From Saprospiraceae bacterium (GTDB lineage Bacteria; Bacteroidota; Bacteroidia; Chitinophagales; Saprospiraceae): 64,000 bases of DNA. The notes under the pieces are model-generated. The model was not told the DNA's origin and searched no databases. It saw nothing but the letters and a program-made list of their open reading frames with translations. The stretch is taken from assembly GCA_016722285.1 (NCBI GenBank), contig JADKGI010000001.1:558001-622000 (forward strand), given 5' to 3'. Of this stretch, positions 17,916 to 27,808 are shown in pieces. The first letter of the stretch is position 1, and every line of letters begins with the position of its first letter. The translations under genes and the position numbers were made by a program.

Positions 17916-19895
17916 TCAATTTTTGTTTTTAGACAGGACGACCACAATTTTATTGAAATCTGCAGCTGCATTGATCACTTTTTTGTAATCATCAAAAACT
18001 GAAAGGGGAAAATGAATCACATTGTAAAACTCATAATTGGTGACTTTCAAGATGTTGTTTTCGATCTTAGCACTGCTTACCCACCCGGCTGCTTCCTTGC
18101 CATCGAGTGTAACAGAATGTTTCATGTCAAAGACTTCCGGATTTTGTACTGTGTAGCCTGAGGGCAGTATTACTTTAATATTTCGGGTATAATAGTGGGG
18201 GAAGTTCATTTCAACTGGAAGTACCCTTTTGTCGGCCTGATATAATTCCATTTGTCTTCCGATCAGCACACCTGCATTGAACAATATATTGTCCCCTGCT
18301 TTCTGAATGAGCTCGTTTCCATCAAAAGTTACATCCATAATGAAGGGTTCTTTGCCCAGATATTTTGAACCGTCATTTGAAGTTTTTAATGATTTATAGC
18401 CCGGGTTTTGGGTGAAATTCATCGCTATTTCATCCATGATTTCCTTGTATCGGTCATCGGGTACATAATCTTTTATCACCTGATAGTACAAGGCTGAATA
18501 ACCTCGATGGGTATGGGTGGTATGAACCTCAGGATCTTCGGCATCTTTGCTGAAATCAACTTCGATATCTGTAACATCATGTGTAACATTCCCATCAGGA
18601 ATGTCTATCTTCTTAATCTCTCCTACACCCGTTTTTATGCCATCTACTTCTTTGGCAATGATGAATAATCCCAAATTGTCACCATAATTGAAATCAAAAA
18701 GCGGAATACGATACTCAATAGCCGTAGGTTGTATATATTTTTTACAGGCCGGAAAGTATAATAGTATATCTCCAATCTGCTCCAATGTCTCGAAGTCTTT
18801 ATCAAATAAAACCTGATACCTTTTGGATGTCATTACGATTTGGTTTTCGATATTAAATCGTTTGAATACAGCAAGATACAATCTCAGCATATCAAGATCA
18901 TTTGCTTGTCTGGAGGTAATGGCATCTGTAAAATTGGAGTTTTCCTCAAAGTATTTATTGTAAGAAATGGTACTTTTTATTTTGTATTCTATATTTCTGA
19001 TCTGTTCAGTTGGATCGGATGCAAGCGGGATGTTACTGATGAAAGACGTTACCAGTGTTTCTGTTTTCTTATCCGTTTTCGGATAGAGATTGTCATATAC
19101 CATAGCGGCATAATCCTGATAATTGTATAAGTCACCTTCCCCCGAAGCAAGATTTGAGTCCAGTTTATATCTGAATATTTTGCTATGTGCGCTCTCATTT
19201 GAATAAGTTTCATCAGTAGGAAGTGGATCAATATTGTCAGCAGTGAGTAATATTCTTGATTTTGACTCCCCGTATGCTTTTTCTAGGAGGTTTGCATCCG
19301 ACAGACCATTGTAAGATTTAAACTTAAATCCCAGATGAGCGGGAAATATGAGTTCGAATGAAGTATGTACCACCGGTTGACTTCTCTGGAGATCTATGGT
19401 TTTGCCGTTTAAGTCAGGGATTTCCTCAAGTATAAATATTTTTTCTATGATTGCACCCTTTTCGAGACCAGTGACAGCAAAATAATTGTATTTATATCCG
19501 GTCTCCGAATTGGTTTCTTCCTTGATATCCGAGATATTGAGTTCTGTTGATTTACCGTTTTTCAAAATTACACGCACCTTGCTTGACAGCAGGGATTCAT
19601 CCATCCGAAAGGGGATATATACTTTATTATTTCTTTCGATGGCATTATCGGAATTGATCAGTATTTTTTCATGCAGCAGATAATATTGCTTTACAGTATC
19701 TCCAACTACGGCTATTTCAGTTTTAATATTTCGCTGTAGTATGACTTCATTGGCATTGGCAAGAGCGGGTGGTATTGCATCGGTGCTGTCGCTGAAACCA
19801 TAATTATTAAACTCAAAATTTTGGGAATAGACGTTTTGTCCAACGGTAAAAATAAGAAATGCAAGAGAAATCGATTTATTGAATATTTTATTCAT
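17916..19895 (-). CDS. DUF3857-domain exported protein, transglutaminase-like fold without visible catalytic Cys
   Basis: The protein has 659 residues with a signal peptide (cleavage near VYSQN). Residues about 45-250 match the DUF3857 type: YYLLHEKILINSDNA, then the KVRVILKNGK region and an EEIPDLNGKTID segment. The central part, with IEYKIKSTISYN and then a helical stretch DLDMLRLYLAVFKRFNI, aligns by eye with the transglutaminase-like core of the gene upstream. The GDCKD nucleophile motif is missing: the equivalent segment reads ANDLDMLRLY. The C-terminal third is beta-rich. It lies 37 nt downstream of the second DUF3857 gene and is probably in the same operon. The likely role is a non-catalytic partner or a substrate-binding paralogue; this is inference. 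Confidence 0.78.
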   Translation of the reverse strand: MNKIFNKSISLAFLIFTVGQNVYSQNFEFNNYGFSDSTDAIPPALANANEVILQRNIKTEIAVVGDTVKQYYLLHEKILINSDNAIERNNKVYIPFRMDESLLSSKVRVILKNGKSTELNISDIKEETNSETGYKYNYFAVTGLEKGAIIEKIFILEEIPDLNGKTIDLQRSQPVVHTSFELIFPAHLGFKFKSYNGLSDANLLEKAYGESKSRILLTADNIDPLPTDETYSNESAHSKIFRYKLDSNLASGEGDLYNYQDYAAMVYDNLYPKTDKKTETLVTSFISNIPLASDPTEQIRNIEYKIKSTISYNKYFEENSNFTDAITSRQANDLDMLRLYLAVFKRFNIENQIVMTSKRYQVLFDKDFETLEQIGDILLYFPACKKYIQPTAIEYRIPLFDFNYGDNLGLFIIAKEVDGIKTGVGEIKKIDIPDGNVTHDVTDIEVDFSKDAEDPEVHTTHTHRGYSALYYQVIKDYVPDDRYKEIMDEIAMNFTQNPGYKSLKTSNDGSKYLGKEPFIMDVTFDGNELIQKAGDNILFNAGVLIGRQMELYQADKRVLPVEMNFPHYYTRNIKVILPSGYTVQNPEVFDMKHSVTLDGKEAAGWVSSAKIENNILKVTNYEFYNVIHFPLSVFDDYKKVINAAADFNKIVVVLSKNKN

Positions 19896-19932
19896 AGATA
19901 TTTTATTTTCAGTGATGTATGTTTTTTTTAGT

Positions 19933-21843
19933 TTATGTATTTGTCAATATTAATGCTTCCTGATATTTTGATTTCAAAATTTTTATTGTGCTGTTCCACA
20001 ATTCAAAATCCTGCTTATCCAGGGTGAGTTTTTTATTTTTGATATCGAGATCCATTGTAACCAACCTATCTTTTTGCGTATATTTTATTGTATAGTCCAT
20101 CAATTCGTTTGTTCCGTCCAGATCTATGGGCAGGCTTTTAATCTGAACTTCGTTAGGTATCAAAAGTTCGATTTGATATTTGTATCTGGTGAGTATATCA
20201 AAATCATATTTAGATTCCCGTTCATTTTCTATGACATTTTTTTCAAAAGGCTTTTCCAGCATCAGAGACAAATAGGTTTCTTTTCCTGCGGCAACCAGAT
20301 AATTTTCAAGTGTAAAATTATAGTCAATCCCGTAAGGTAGGTCTCTGTTTTTTATATTTTTCTCTTTATATTCCTTAAGTTTAAATTTGTTGTTTCCCTT
20401 CAGTACCAGACCTTTTATTTGTTCAAATCTGATATTGTCAGCTGCATCCCCTAAACTGTTAAGTATGTTGCTGCGACTCAGGCCTGAAAGCTGCAAATAT
20501 CCGTCCCCGATTATAGTTTTGCCTTCAATGTGAATTTTTAGTTTTTCCGGGATGAGATTTTCTTCCGGGGACACGACGGGTACTTTTACTATTCTGAAAG
20601 AGTCATTTACTTCTATCAGTGCCTCCTTGCCCTGGATAAATCCTGTAGGCAGCCCAAATGCTGTCTCGCCGTCTGTGGCATCCAGAAAAATAGTCTTACC
20701 ATTCAGCACAATACTGGCTATCATGTGATCATCTACAGCCGGTGTTGATATTTCTTCATAAGTATATGGAAGCCGCCTTGTCCCGATCCAGCATAAATTG
20801 ACATCCTTTAGTCCTGCATATCCTGACATAGTGGCGATGATGCTTGACATATCTTTACAGTCACCAAATTTTCTTTGATTTACCAGACCCCCTTCCCTAG
20901 GGATAAAACCATCATACCCATATTCAAAAGCGACATATTTTATATTGTCTTTTACCCAATAGAAAATGGCTTTTATTTTTTCTTCATCTGTATTCAGGTT
21001 ACTGACGATGTTTTTTGTAACGGATAGCAATTCTGCATCTTCAGTTTTATTGATGGATGAGACAAAATTTTTGTAATAGCTGTACAGATTATTTACCGTG
21101 CCGAGTACAGCAATGTTTTTATTATTGACTTTATAGCTTTTTAGATATACCATGATATGAGGTGCAATATGGAGTAATCCAGGGCTATTTGGTTCAGGTT
21201 TTACTGGCTTGCCTCTTTTTCTGGTCCAGGTATAAGTGGTTTTTTTGCGATTAACGGTTTTGCTAAATTTAATGTCCTCTGCCTGGTTATTGAAAATTTT
21301 ATATCCTATTTCCAGGTCGTTGTCGGTTGTAATTTCCAGTACGGATTCTTCTACTGGCACAGTACCGGTAAATACAAATCTGTGTAACAAGAAAGGATCC
21401 AGAAATTCAGACCTGTAGCTGTAAATTTTACGGGCACCTATATCCAGATTTGTAAAAAGTAGTTTTTTTGATTTCACATCGCTGTGAAAAACGCTTCCTG
21501 ATGATTCGGACGATTCTTTTACTTCTATTGCAGGTATTTTTTTGTCCTTCCCATCCATTTTTATAGTCGTGTAGCCATCATAAGAAATCAAAGGCACCAG
21601 TTGGGAATAGGATACCTGTTCAGAATTGTTGTGAATTCCATTTTTTAAAAGGATGATCGACTCGTTATAATTATCCTGTAAGATTGACGGTTTATTGTTT
21701 TTGACAGAAAAATGGTAAGACTGCAATTCTTTAAGAATCAGCTCGCTGTAGCCGGGATATCTTAGCTTCAGGTCGGGAATATTTTGTCCGTAACAAAAGG
21801 GTGAGACAAGCAATAATAAAATTACAACTTGATGTTGAGTCAT
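19933..21843 (-). CDS. DUF3857/transglutaminase-like exported protein with intact triad
   Basis: The ATG at 21843 is preferred over the one at 21900, because it puts the signal peptide (MTQHQVVILLLLVSPFCYGQ) at the true N-terminus. The 636-residue product carries a DUF3857 region and then a transglutaminase-like domain. Its nucleophile is Cys329 in FGDCKDMS, with the His in VDDHMIAS and the Asp in FLDATDGE completing a Cys-His-Asp triad. The C-terminal part is beta-rich and resembles DUF3858-type tails. Such proteins are widespread in Bacteroidota, exported, and thought to act as papain-like peptidases or transglutaminases; substrates are unknown. It is first in a two-gene operon with the degenerate paralogue. 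Confidence 0.85.
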   Translation of the reverse strand: MTQHQVVILLLLVSPFCYGQNIPDLKLRYPGYSELILKELQSYHFSVKNNKPSILQDNYNESIILLKNGIHNNSEQVSYSQLVPLISYDGYTTIKMDGKDKKIPAIEVKESSESSGSVFHSDVKSKKLLFTNLDIGARKIYSYRSEFLDPFLLHRFVFTGTVPVEESVLEITTDNDLEIGYKIFNNQAEDIKFSKTVNRKKTTYTWTRKRGKPVKPEPNSPGLLHIAPHIMVYLKSYKVNNKNIAVLGTVNNLYSYYKNFVSSINKTEDAELLSVTKNIVSNLNTDEEKIKAIFYWVKDNIKYVAFEYGYDGFIPREGGLVNQRKFGDCKDMSSIIATMSGYAGLKDVNLCWIGTRRLPYTYEEISTPAVDDHMIASIVLNGKTIFLDATDGETAFGLPTGFIQGKEALIEVNDSFRIVKVPVVSPEENLIPEKLKIHIEGKTIIGDGYLQLSGLSRSNILNSLGDAADNIRFEQIKGLVLKGNNKFKLKEYKEKNIKNRDLPYGIDYNFTLENYLVAAGKETYLSLMLEKPFEKNVIENERESKYDFDILTRYKYQIELLIPNEVQIKSLPIDLDGTNELMDYTIKYTQKDRLVTMDLDIKNKKLTLDKQDFELWNSTIKILKSKYQEALILTNT

Positions 21844-22296
21844 ATATAATGATCTTAGTGTATGAGTCAGCCTGAAATATTTTTGTTTTATAAAGTGCAC
21901 TTATTTTAGAATGTATTATGAGGATGGTTTAACAGTATGGTCAAGTCAAATTCCATTAAAATGAATATCAATAGTTCAAACATTATTAAACGATAAAATT
22001 ACTATATAGGTCAATCAGATAACGCAATAATGACCGTTTTATGTAAATTTTATGAGTTAATTAAAGTATAAAGTCAGTTTTTATTCATTTTTCAATGTGT
22101 ATCGTCAAATAATAAATAATTTTATTTTATCATAAACGGATATCTGACAGATTAATAAAAAAAATACCAATTCAAAACCATTAAAGATTATTTTAGACTT
22201 TTTTAGAAAATAATATCGGGTATTGTCGGGGATTTCAAAACAGAATTATATTATTGCATGTTCTTAGAAAACTAAAAATAATTTGAATTTAATATT
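21844..22296. other. Divergent intergenic spacer, no gene seen
   Basis: About 450 very AT-rich bases lie between the divergent DUF3857 and amidohydrolase operons and must hold both promoters. I searched both strands by eye for TAnnTTTG and found no clean match. No hairpin followed by T-runs and no conserved RNA motif stood out. Confidence 0.5.
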
Positions 22297-24084
22297 ATGT
22301 CGCAAATACAATCTTTTTATTACCCGCAAAAAAGGCAGATAGAAACCAGAAAATTCACCATTGTGTGCTTTATTGCTTTATTTCTTATCGGAATAAATAG
22401 CGTTCTGAAAGCACAAAACAGTGATGCTCCCAAGCCTTTGAGCTCTGTTTACTTTCTCCAAAACTGCTTTGTGGTAAAACAACCGGGCATGATACTTCCT
22501 GCCCAAAATGTGATCATCAAAGATGGATTTATTTCTGATGTAGGCCCGATCTTAAAGGCTCCATTTAATGCTCAGATCATAAAAGCTGATTCTATGTATG
22601 TGTATGCCGGATTTATAGATGGTTACTCCAGTGCAGGAATCCCTAAACCGGAAGCCAGAGGCGAAAGAGGAGAAAGGCCCAAAGTACAGGACCCCGGCAA
22701 TCCACCTAATGATATAGCCGGAATTACCCCTCAAATCCAGGCTTCGGATGTATATAAATCTTCAGATAAGTCAGTAAATGACTTGAGGGGGGCAGGATTT
22801 GGTATCTCGAATGTATCACCCAGAGGCCTGATGCTTCCTGGACAAACCGGCCTTTTCTTGCTCGGAGATGCAGAAAATGATAAAATGAAACTTAAATCCG
22901 GCACAGGGCAAACTTTTCAGTTGGAAACCAATCGAGGCGTATATCCATCTACCAGTATTGCCGTGATGGCAAAATTCAGAGATTTATATAAAAATGCTTC
23001 CATCGCAGGCATCCATGAAGAAAAATATAAATTGAACCCCACAGGTCTGGCAAGACCTGATTATTCTAAGGAATTGATGTCCTTGTATCCGGTAACAACA
23101 AAAAAAATCCCTGTATTTTTTGTAGCTCCCAAGACCAAGGATGTACATAAAGCACTTTCAATGAAAGACGAATTAGGCTTTGATATGGTTTTGACGGAAG
23201 TCAAACAGGGGTGGCATTATATAGACCGAATCAAAAATTCTAATATTCCTGTCCTACTTTCGCTGGAATTGCCGGAAGAAGAAAAAGCTGAAGCCAAAAA
23301 GGAAGGCGATAAATCAGAGAAGAAGGATAGTATGTTAACAAAAGAGGTCAAAAAACCAGAAAAAAAAGAAGTGAATCCTGAGCAGGACCTTTTTGACAAA
23401 AAGAAGGATGCATCGATTAAGGAATATCTTAGTCAGGCGGGAGTTTTCGAAAAGCAAGGCATTAAGTTTGGATTTTCATGTCTGAATGTTAAACCGGCGG
23501 ATATACGCAAAAACCTGAGAAGATTGATCGAAAATGGTCTTTCAGAAGATTTTGCATTAGCCGCACTGACCACGCACCCTGCCCAGATGCTGGGAATATC
23601 ACAAATGGCTGGTACCATAGAAAAAGGCAAAATCGCAAACCTGGTCATAACAGACAAACCTTATTTTAGTGAGAAGGCGGCCATAAAATATGTATTTGTC
23701 GATGGCAAAAAATACGATTATACTGAGATAACAAAAAAACCAGATTCAAAACCTTCAGAAGCAGGTAAACACGTTGGTGTATGGTCATATACCGTAGAAA
23801 CGCCCGGTTCCACCCAAAAGGGAAAGATTACCATCAAAAAAACTGATGGCGAATACAAAGTGGTAGTAATAGACGATGCCAATCCGAACAGAGAAGACAC
23901 AGCCTCAGACGTATCCATGGACGGAAACAGCTTGACATTCAATATTACGATAAATTTGGGACAATCTGTCAGGGTAGATTTTGACCTTAAGTTCGAAGAT
24001 AAATCATATAATGGGTCAGTTTTGGTAGGTCAGATGGGTTCTTTTCCCATCAAAGGTGATTATGAAGGAGACCCTAAAATTTAA
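22297..24084 (+). CDS. Exported amidohydrolase-family protein lacking metal-ligand histidines
   Basis: The protein has 595 residues with a signal anchor around residues 22-40. The amidohydrolase superfamily frame is clear. The N-terminal beta-sandwich strand is VVKQPGMILPAQNVIIKDG, and the strand before the metal site reads YAGFIDGYSSAG, where active members have PGxIDxHxH. A C-terminal segment LAALTTHPAQMLGI, then AGTIEKGKIANLVI, is the standard end of the barrel. Both N-terminal His ligands are therefore absent. A Lys/Glu-rich linker (residues about 325-370) interrupts the barrel, and the last 110 residues form an extra beta domain (HVGVWSYTVETPG). It is first of three tandem amidohydrolase genes, 24 nt before the next, and probably plays a structural or non-hydrolytic role. 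Confidence 0.8.
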   Translation: MSQIQSFYYPQKRQIETRKFTIVCFIALFLIGINSVLKAQNSDAPKPLSSVYFLQNCFVVKQPGMILPAQNVIIKDGFISDVGPILKAPFNAQIIKADSMYVYAGFIDGYSSAGIPKPEARGERGERPKVQDPGNPPNDIAGITPQIQASDVYKSSDKSVNDLRGAGFGISNVSPRGLMLPGQTGLFLLGDAENDKMKLKSGTGQTFQLETNRGVYPSTSIAVMAKFRDLYKNASIAGIHEEKYKLNPTGLARPDYSKELMSLYPVTTKKIPVFFVAPKTKDVHKALSMKDELGFDMVLTEVKQGWHYIDRIKNSNIPVLLSLELPEEEKAEAKKEGDKSEKKDSMLTKEVKKPEKKEVNPEQDLFDKKKDASIKEYLSQAGVFEKQGIKFGFSCLNVKPADIRKNLRRLIENGLSEDFALAALTTHPAQMLGISQMAGTIEKGKIANLVITDKPYFSEKAAIKYVFVDGKKYDYTEITKKPDSKPSEAGKHVGVWSYTVETPGSTQKGKITIKKTDGEYKVVVIDDANPNREDTASDVSMDGNSLTFNITINLGQSVRVDFDLKFEDKSYNGSVLVGQMGSFPIKGDYEGDPKI

Positions 24085-24108
24085 TTCATATAATAATAAA
24101 TTAATCAG

Positions 24109-25488
24109 ATGAACAGATATAGATTTTTGCTTTTTAGTTTTTTGCCATTAATGGTACATGGGCAGAATGTGCTGATAAAAAATGGAACGGTGCTTACCGT
24201 CACTCAGGGCACCAGAGAAAATACCGACGTCCTTGTGACAAATGGTAAAATCGCCAGAATTGATAAAAATATTGCGACTCCACAAGGAGTAAATGTGATT
24301 GATGCCACCGGCCTTTATGTCATGCCCGGTATCATAGATTGTCACTCTCACATAGCGCTCGATGTCGTGAATGAAGCGACCAGTCCAGTCACAGCTGAGG
24401 TAAATGTAGGAGATGCTCTCGATCCGCTTGATGTGTCCATATACAGAGCACTGGCTGGTGGAGTGACAGCTACGCATGCCATGCATGGTTCAGCCAATGC
24501 GATAGGAGGACAGTGCGAAACACTCAAACTCAGATACGGAACAGTAAATCCCGATGATCTCAGAATGCAGGGAGCACCGAGAACGATAAAATTTGCCTTG
24601 GGTGAAAACCCGATCCGTGTACACGGAGAAGGGAATAAAATATCTCCCAATTCGAGAATGGGCGTGGAGCAGGTATTCAGAAATGCATTTAGTGAGGCAC
24701 AGCTCTACATGAAAGATTGGGATGATTATAAAAAAGGAATCACTAAGTCATCTCCGGCATATAATTTGCGCAATGAGACGATAGCAGATATTATCAAAGG
24801 AAATATCCTGATCCATTGCCACTCATATCGGGCTGATGAGATATTGATGCTCATGAGGGTACTGAAAGATTTTGGGGTGAAAAAAATAACTTTTCAACAC
24901 GTAAACGAAGGATTTAAGGTAGCACCAGAGCTGGCAGCTTTCGGCGCAACAGCCTCAGTGTTTGCTGACTGGTGGGCATACAAATTTGAAGTTTATTATT
25001 CCACAGCATACAATGCAGCCATCCTTACAAAAAACGGAGTAGTAACTTCTATAAATTCTGACTCTGAAGAACTGATCAGACACCTCTATCACGAAGCAGC
25101 CAAAACGCAGAAGTATGGAAATCTGACCGACGATCAGGCTCTGGCATTAATCACCATCAATCCTGCTAAACAGTTGGGGATTGATAAGATGGTAGGTTCG
25201 CTGGAAGTAGGAAAAGATGCCGATATCGCTATATTCAAAGGGCATCCTCTGTCAGTATATGCAGTCCCGCAAAAAACACTCGTGGACGGTCAGGTGAGAT
25301 TTGACATCATGAAAGATCCTGATGATATGAGGGTGGATATAAACCCGGCAGAGAAATACGCTTCGTTTTACGAGAGCAACGTTAATTCAGAGGAAGATGG
25401 ATGCCTGCGAGGGATTTCAGAAACTTTGCTGCAAGAAGGTAATTCCAATTATCTCAGATTTAAATATTCTCAAAATCAAGATCACTAA
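24109..25488 (+). CDS. Exported amidohydrolase with intact binuclear-type metal site
   Basis: A short signal peptide (ending VHGQN) precedes a full 459-residue amidohydrolase. Metal ligands are visible in order: His79 and His81 in PGIIDCHSH, His236/His238 in ILIHCHSYR, His264 in FQHVNEG, and Asp318 in INSDSEE. The C-terminus has the usual ALITINPAKQLGI and VGSLEVGKDADIAIF. Length and motif order fit imidazolonepropionase/prolidase-like members of the superfamily. The substrate cannot be named, but periplasmic members in Bacteroidota often cleave Xaa-Pro or cyclic amide substrates. It is the middle gene of three, flanked by two paralogues with broken metal sites. Confidence 0.88.
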   Translation: MNRYRFLLFSFLPLMVHGQNVLIKNGTVLTVTQGTRENTDVLVTNGKIARIDKNIATPQGVNVIDATGLYVMPGIIDCHSHIALDVVNEATSPVTAEVNVGDALDPLDVSIYRALAGGVTATHAMHGSANAIGGQCETLKLRYGTVNPDDLRMQGAPRTIKFALGENPIRVHGEGNKISPNSRMGVEQVFRNAFSEAQLYMKDWDDYKKGITKSSPAYNLRNETIADIIKGNILIHCHSYRADEILMLMRVLKDFGVKKITFQHVNEGFKVAPELAAFGATASVFADWWAYKFEVYYSTAYNAAILTKNGVVTSINSDSEELIRHLYHEAAKTQKYGNLTDDQALALITINPAKQLGIDKMVGSLEVGKDADIAIFKGHPLSVYAVPQKTLVDGQVRFDIMKDPDDMRVDINPAEKYASFYESNVNSEEDGCLRGISETLLQEGNSNYLRFKYSQNQDH

Positions 25489-25699
25489 AACAACGGAATA
25501 TACTCATAAGTCATTTAAGATCAACTTTATTAAGAAATCAATAAACAGACTTGACAGATAAAAAATCCATAGCGTAACAAATCATATTATTGCTTAAAAA
25601 TAAACATATAAACCCTTATGGCTGCTGACCAGAAACCTGAATTACTACACCAGGATGGGGCTGAAAGTAACCATTAAAATTAAAATAAAATCTAAAGAC

Positions 25700-27001
25700 A
25701 TGAATAAAGTTTATATTATCATATTTGCATTTCTTTTTACCTTTGCTTTCGGAAATCTATCCGCTCAACAGGTAAAAAAGGCTGAAAAAGGGATATTTCT
25801 TCTTAAAGGAGGTACGCTGCATACGATTACTGCCGGCACCTATGTCGGGGATATCCTGCTGAAAGATGGTATCATATCAGAAATAGGTCGTGAAATTGCA
25901 TCTGCACCCAATGCCAAAGTTATAGATTGTACAGGAAAACATATATATCCCGGGCTGATAGACAGCGGTACCCGGTTGGGGCTATCAGAGGTTTCTTCAG
26001 TATCGGTCACCAATGACTTCAGTGATTTGGGCGATTTTGTGCCCCACATGAAAGCACTTACTGCCGTCAATCCCAATGCCGTTGCGATACCGGTGACGAG
26101 AGTAAATGGGGTGACCACTGTGTTTACAAAACCTTCAGGGGGTACCTTCCCAGGAACCGGAGCACTGATAGACTTGTTTGGCTATAGCCCTGAGCAAATG
26201 AGCGCCGGATCAGAAAGGGTCATTTTGAACTTTCCATCCACCGGCAAAAGAGGAAGATTTGACCGACGCAGCGATGAAGATATCAAAAAAGACGCTGTAA
26301 AGGCGCAGAAAAACATAAATGATGTCTGGGATAATGCCATCCAGTATATGAAAATGGACTCCTCAGCGAAAGCCGAAAATCAGAAATGGATGACCAATAA
26401 TCCACAGATGGATGCCCTTCTTCCTATAGTTTTAGGTAAGGCACCCTTGTTTATTGAGGTTAATTCAAAGGGTGATATAGAAGGTGCTCTTGACTGGCTA
26501 AAGGATAAAAAGATAAAAGCGGTACTGACAGGAGTCGCTGAAGGTTGGCGGGTAGCTGACAAGATAGCCAAAGCAAAAATTGCGGTCATCACCGGACCCA
26601 TGCTCAGCGTGCCGGGCAGAGATAATGACAGGTATGACGCAGCTTACACCAATGCCGGTAAGATGTCCAAAGCAGGCATCAAAGTGGCGATCAGAACAGA
26701 CGGATCAGAAAATACAAGAAATCTGCCCTTCAATGCCGGATTTGCAGCTGCCTATGGTATGGGTGTAGAAGAAGCACTCAAGGCTGTCACCATAAATGCT
26801 GCTGAAATCTTCGGTGTTGCTGACAAATACGGTAGTCTGGAAAAAAATAAAGTAGCCAATCTGTTTGTATCCAACGGAGATCCATTCGAGACAAAGACAC
26901 AGATTGAAAAACTTTACATCAGAGGATGGAACATTCCGCTTGAGAGTCGCCATACGCTACTGTATGATGAGTTTCTGGAGCGTACTCCGGGACTAAAGTG
27001 A
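25700..27001 (+). CDS. Exported amidohydrolase-family protein, degenerate metal site (third tandem copy)
   Basis: The ATG at 25700 gives a good signal peptide (MNKVYIIIFAFLFTFAFGN, then LSAQQ); the upstream ATG at 25655 would add a basic, unlikely leader. The 433-residue body follows the amidohydrolase plan (GTYVGDILLKDGIISEIG; IYPGLIDSGTRLG; AVTINAAEIFGV; YGSLEKNKVANLFV). The HxH pair is replaced by Ser and Thr, and I find no HxH elsewhere. An Asp survives in AIRTDGSEN where the last metal ligand would be. It follows the active paralogue by about 210 nt of AT-rich DNA. Together with the first gene it frames the only catalytically plausible member, which suggests a complex or subfunctionalised trio. 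That is inference. Confidence 0.8.
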   Translation: MNKVYIIIFAFLFTFAFGNLSAQQVKKAEKGIFLLKGGTLHTITAGTYVGDILLKDGIISEIGREIASAPNAKVIDCTGKHIYPGLIDSGTRLGLSEVSSVSVTNDFSDLGDFVPHMKALTAVNPNAVAIPVTRVNGVTTVFTKPSGGTFPGTGALIDLFGYSPEQMSAGSERVILNFPSTGKRGRFDRRSDEDIKKDAVKAQKNINDVWDNAIQYMKMDSSAKAENQKWMTNNPQMDALLPIVLGKAPLFIEVNSKGDIEGALDWLKDKKIKAVLTGVAEGWRVADKIAKAKIAVITGPMLSVPGRDNDRYDAAYTNAGKMSKAGIKVAIRTDGSENTRNLPFNAGFAAAYGMGVEEALKAVTINAAEIFGVADKYGSLEKNKVANLFVSNGDPFETKTQIEKLYIRGWNIPLESRHTLLYDEFLERTPGLK

Positions 27002-27041
27002 TCACTGTTGGATTCTTGGTTTATTGAGGGATATTGGGTGA

Positions 27042-27209
27042 GATTGGTATTACTATGGGGCTAGGTATTATGATGCTAGCATAGGAATTTTTCCTTCCAT
27101 TGATAGATTTGCAGAAAGATTTCCTTGGCAATCTCCTTATATATATGCCAGTAATAATCCAATAAGATTTATTGATGTAAATGGTGATAGCATTGATTTA
27201 TCTACTTTA
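27042..27209 (+). pseudogene. 3' stump of an Rhs repeat-associated core
   Basis: This stretch is open and in frame with the next gene. It encodes WYYYGARYYDASIGIF, then PSIDRFAERFPWQSPYIYA, then NNPIRFIDVNGDSID, the highly conserved end of the Rhs repeat-associated core domain. A TGA at 27039-27041 closes the frame upstream, and no Rhs repeats are found before it; the amidohydrolase stop is only 40 nt further up. The several-thousand-residue N-terminal part of the Rhs protein has been lost or was never here. It marks the downstream gene as a displaced C-terminal toxin tip. Confidence 0.8.
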
Positions 27210-27806
27210 ATGAATGTGGATAAAAAATTAGGCACTAATATTATTCAAAGTATTACAAAAGATCTTCAAGAAATTAGTGGATTAAACTTGACGATTGGAG
27301 CTAACGGTCATTTAATTTATGATGTTGATGAAAATGGAAAACCCATTTCAAACGGAGGAAGTGAGGAAGCTCGAAATTTAATAACTTCTGCAATTAGTAA
27401 TTTAACAGTATTAAAAGTAGGATATAATAAATCAAAGTCATATTCAGCAGGAAGCGGTATTGTATTATCCGACAATCAAATTCAGGGTTTTATTAATGGC
27501 ACTTCATCAGACTTAGATAAAAGGACCTTAGGATATGGAATGGTATTTTTACATGAAATTGACCATTCAACGGTAGGATCTGGTAATGTTGATTCAAAGA
27601 CTCTTGGAACTACAGGAGATGTAGTCGATAGGATGAATAAAATAAGGGCACAAATGGGATTTTCTTGGGGGCAAAGGTTATCATATCCCTCTTATCAATT
27701 ATCACCTTTTTCTAAGGAGTCATATTTACCATTTAGTAGAACGGCATTAAATTCTCTTAATACAGGTTTGATTTCTCTCAACTCAACAATTAGAGTAATT
27801 AGATAA
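27210..27806 (+). CDS. Rhs C-terminal tip with HExxH zincin motif (putative toxin domain)
   Basis: In frame with the Rhs core stump, this 198-residue region is the variable tip that carries toxin activity in polymorphic Rhs systems. It contains VFLHEIDHSTVG; the CAT codon at 27552 starts an HEIDH, that is an HExxH zinc-peptidase motif. It is followed by TTGDVVDRMNKIRAQMG and LSYPSY, which resembles the layout of metallopeptidase tips in other Rhs and wall-associated proteins. It is unclear whether an orphan tip is translated; the ATG at 27210 is the first plausible start. The base composition is more AT-rich than in the genes to the left. The gene directly behind, 2 nt after the stop, is in the position of an immunity gene. 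Confidence 0.65.
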   Translation: MNVDKKLGTNIIQSITKDLQEISGLNLTIGANGHLIYDVDENGKPISNGGSEEARNLITSAISNLTVLKVGYNKSKSYSAGSGIVLSDNQIQGFINGTSSDLDKRTLGYGMVFLHEIDHSTVGSGNVDSKTLGTTGDVVDRMNKIRAQMGFSWGQRLSYPSYQLSPFSKESYLPFSRTALNSLNTGLISLNSTIRVIR

Positions 27807-27808
27807 TT

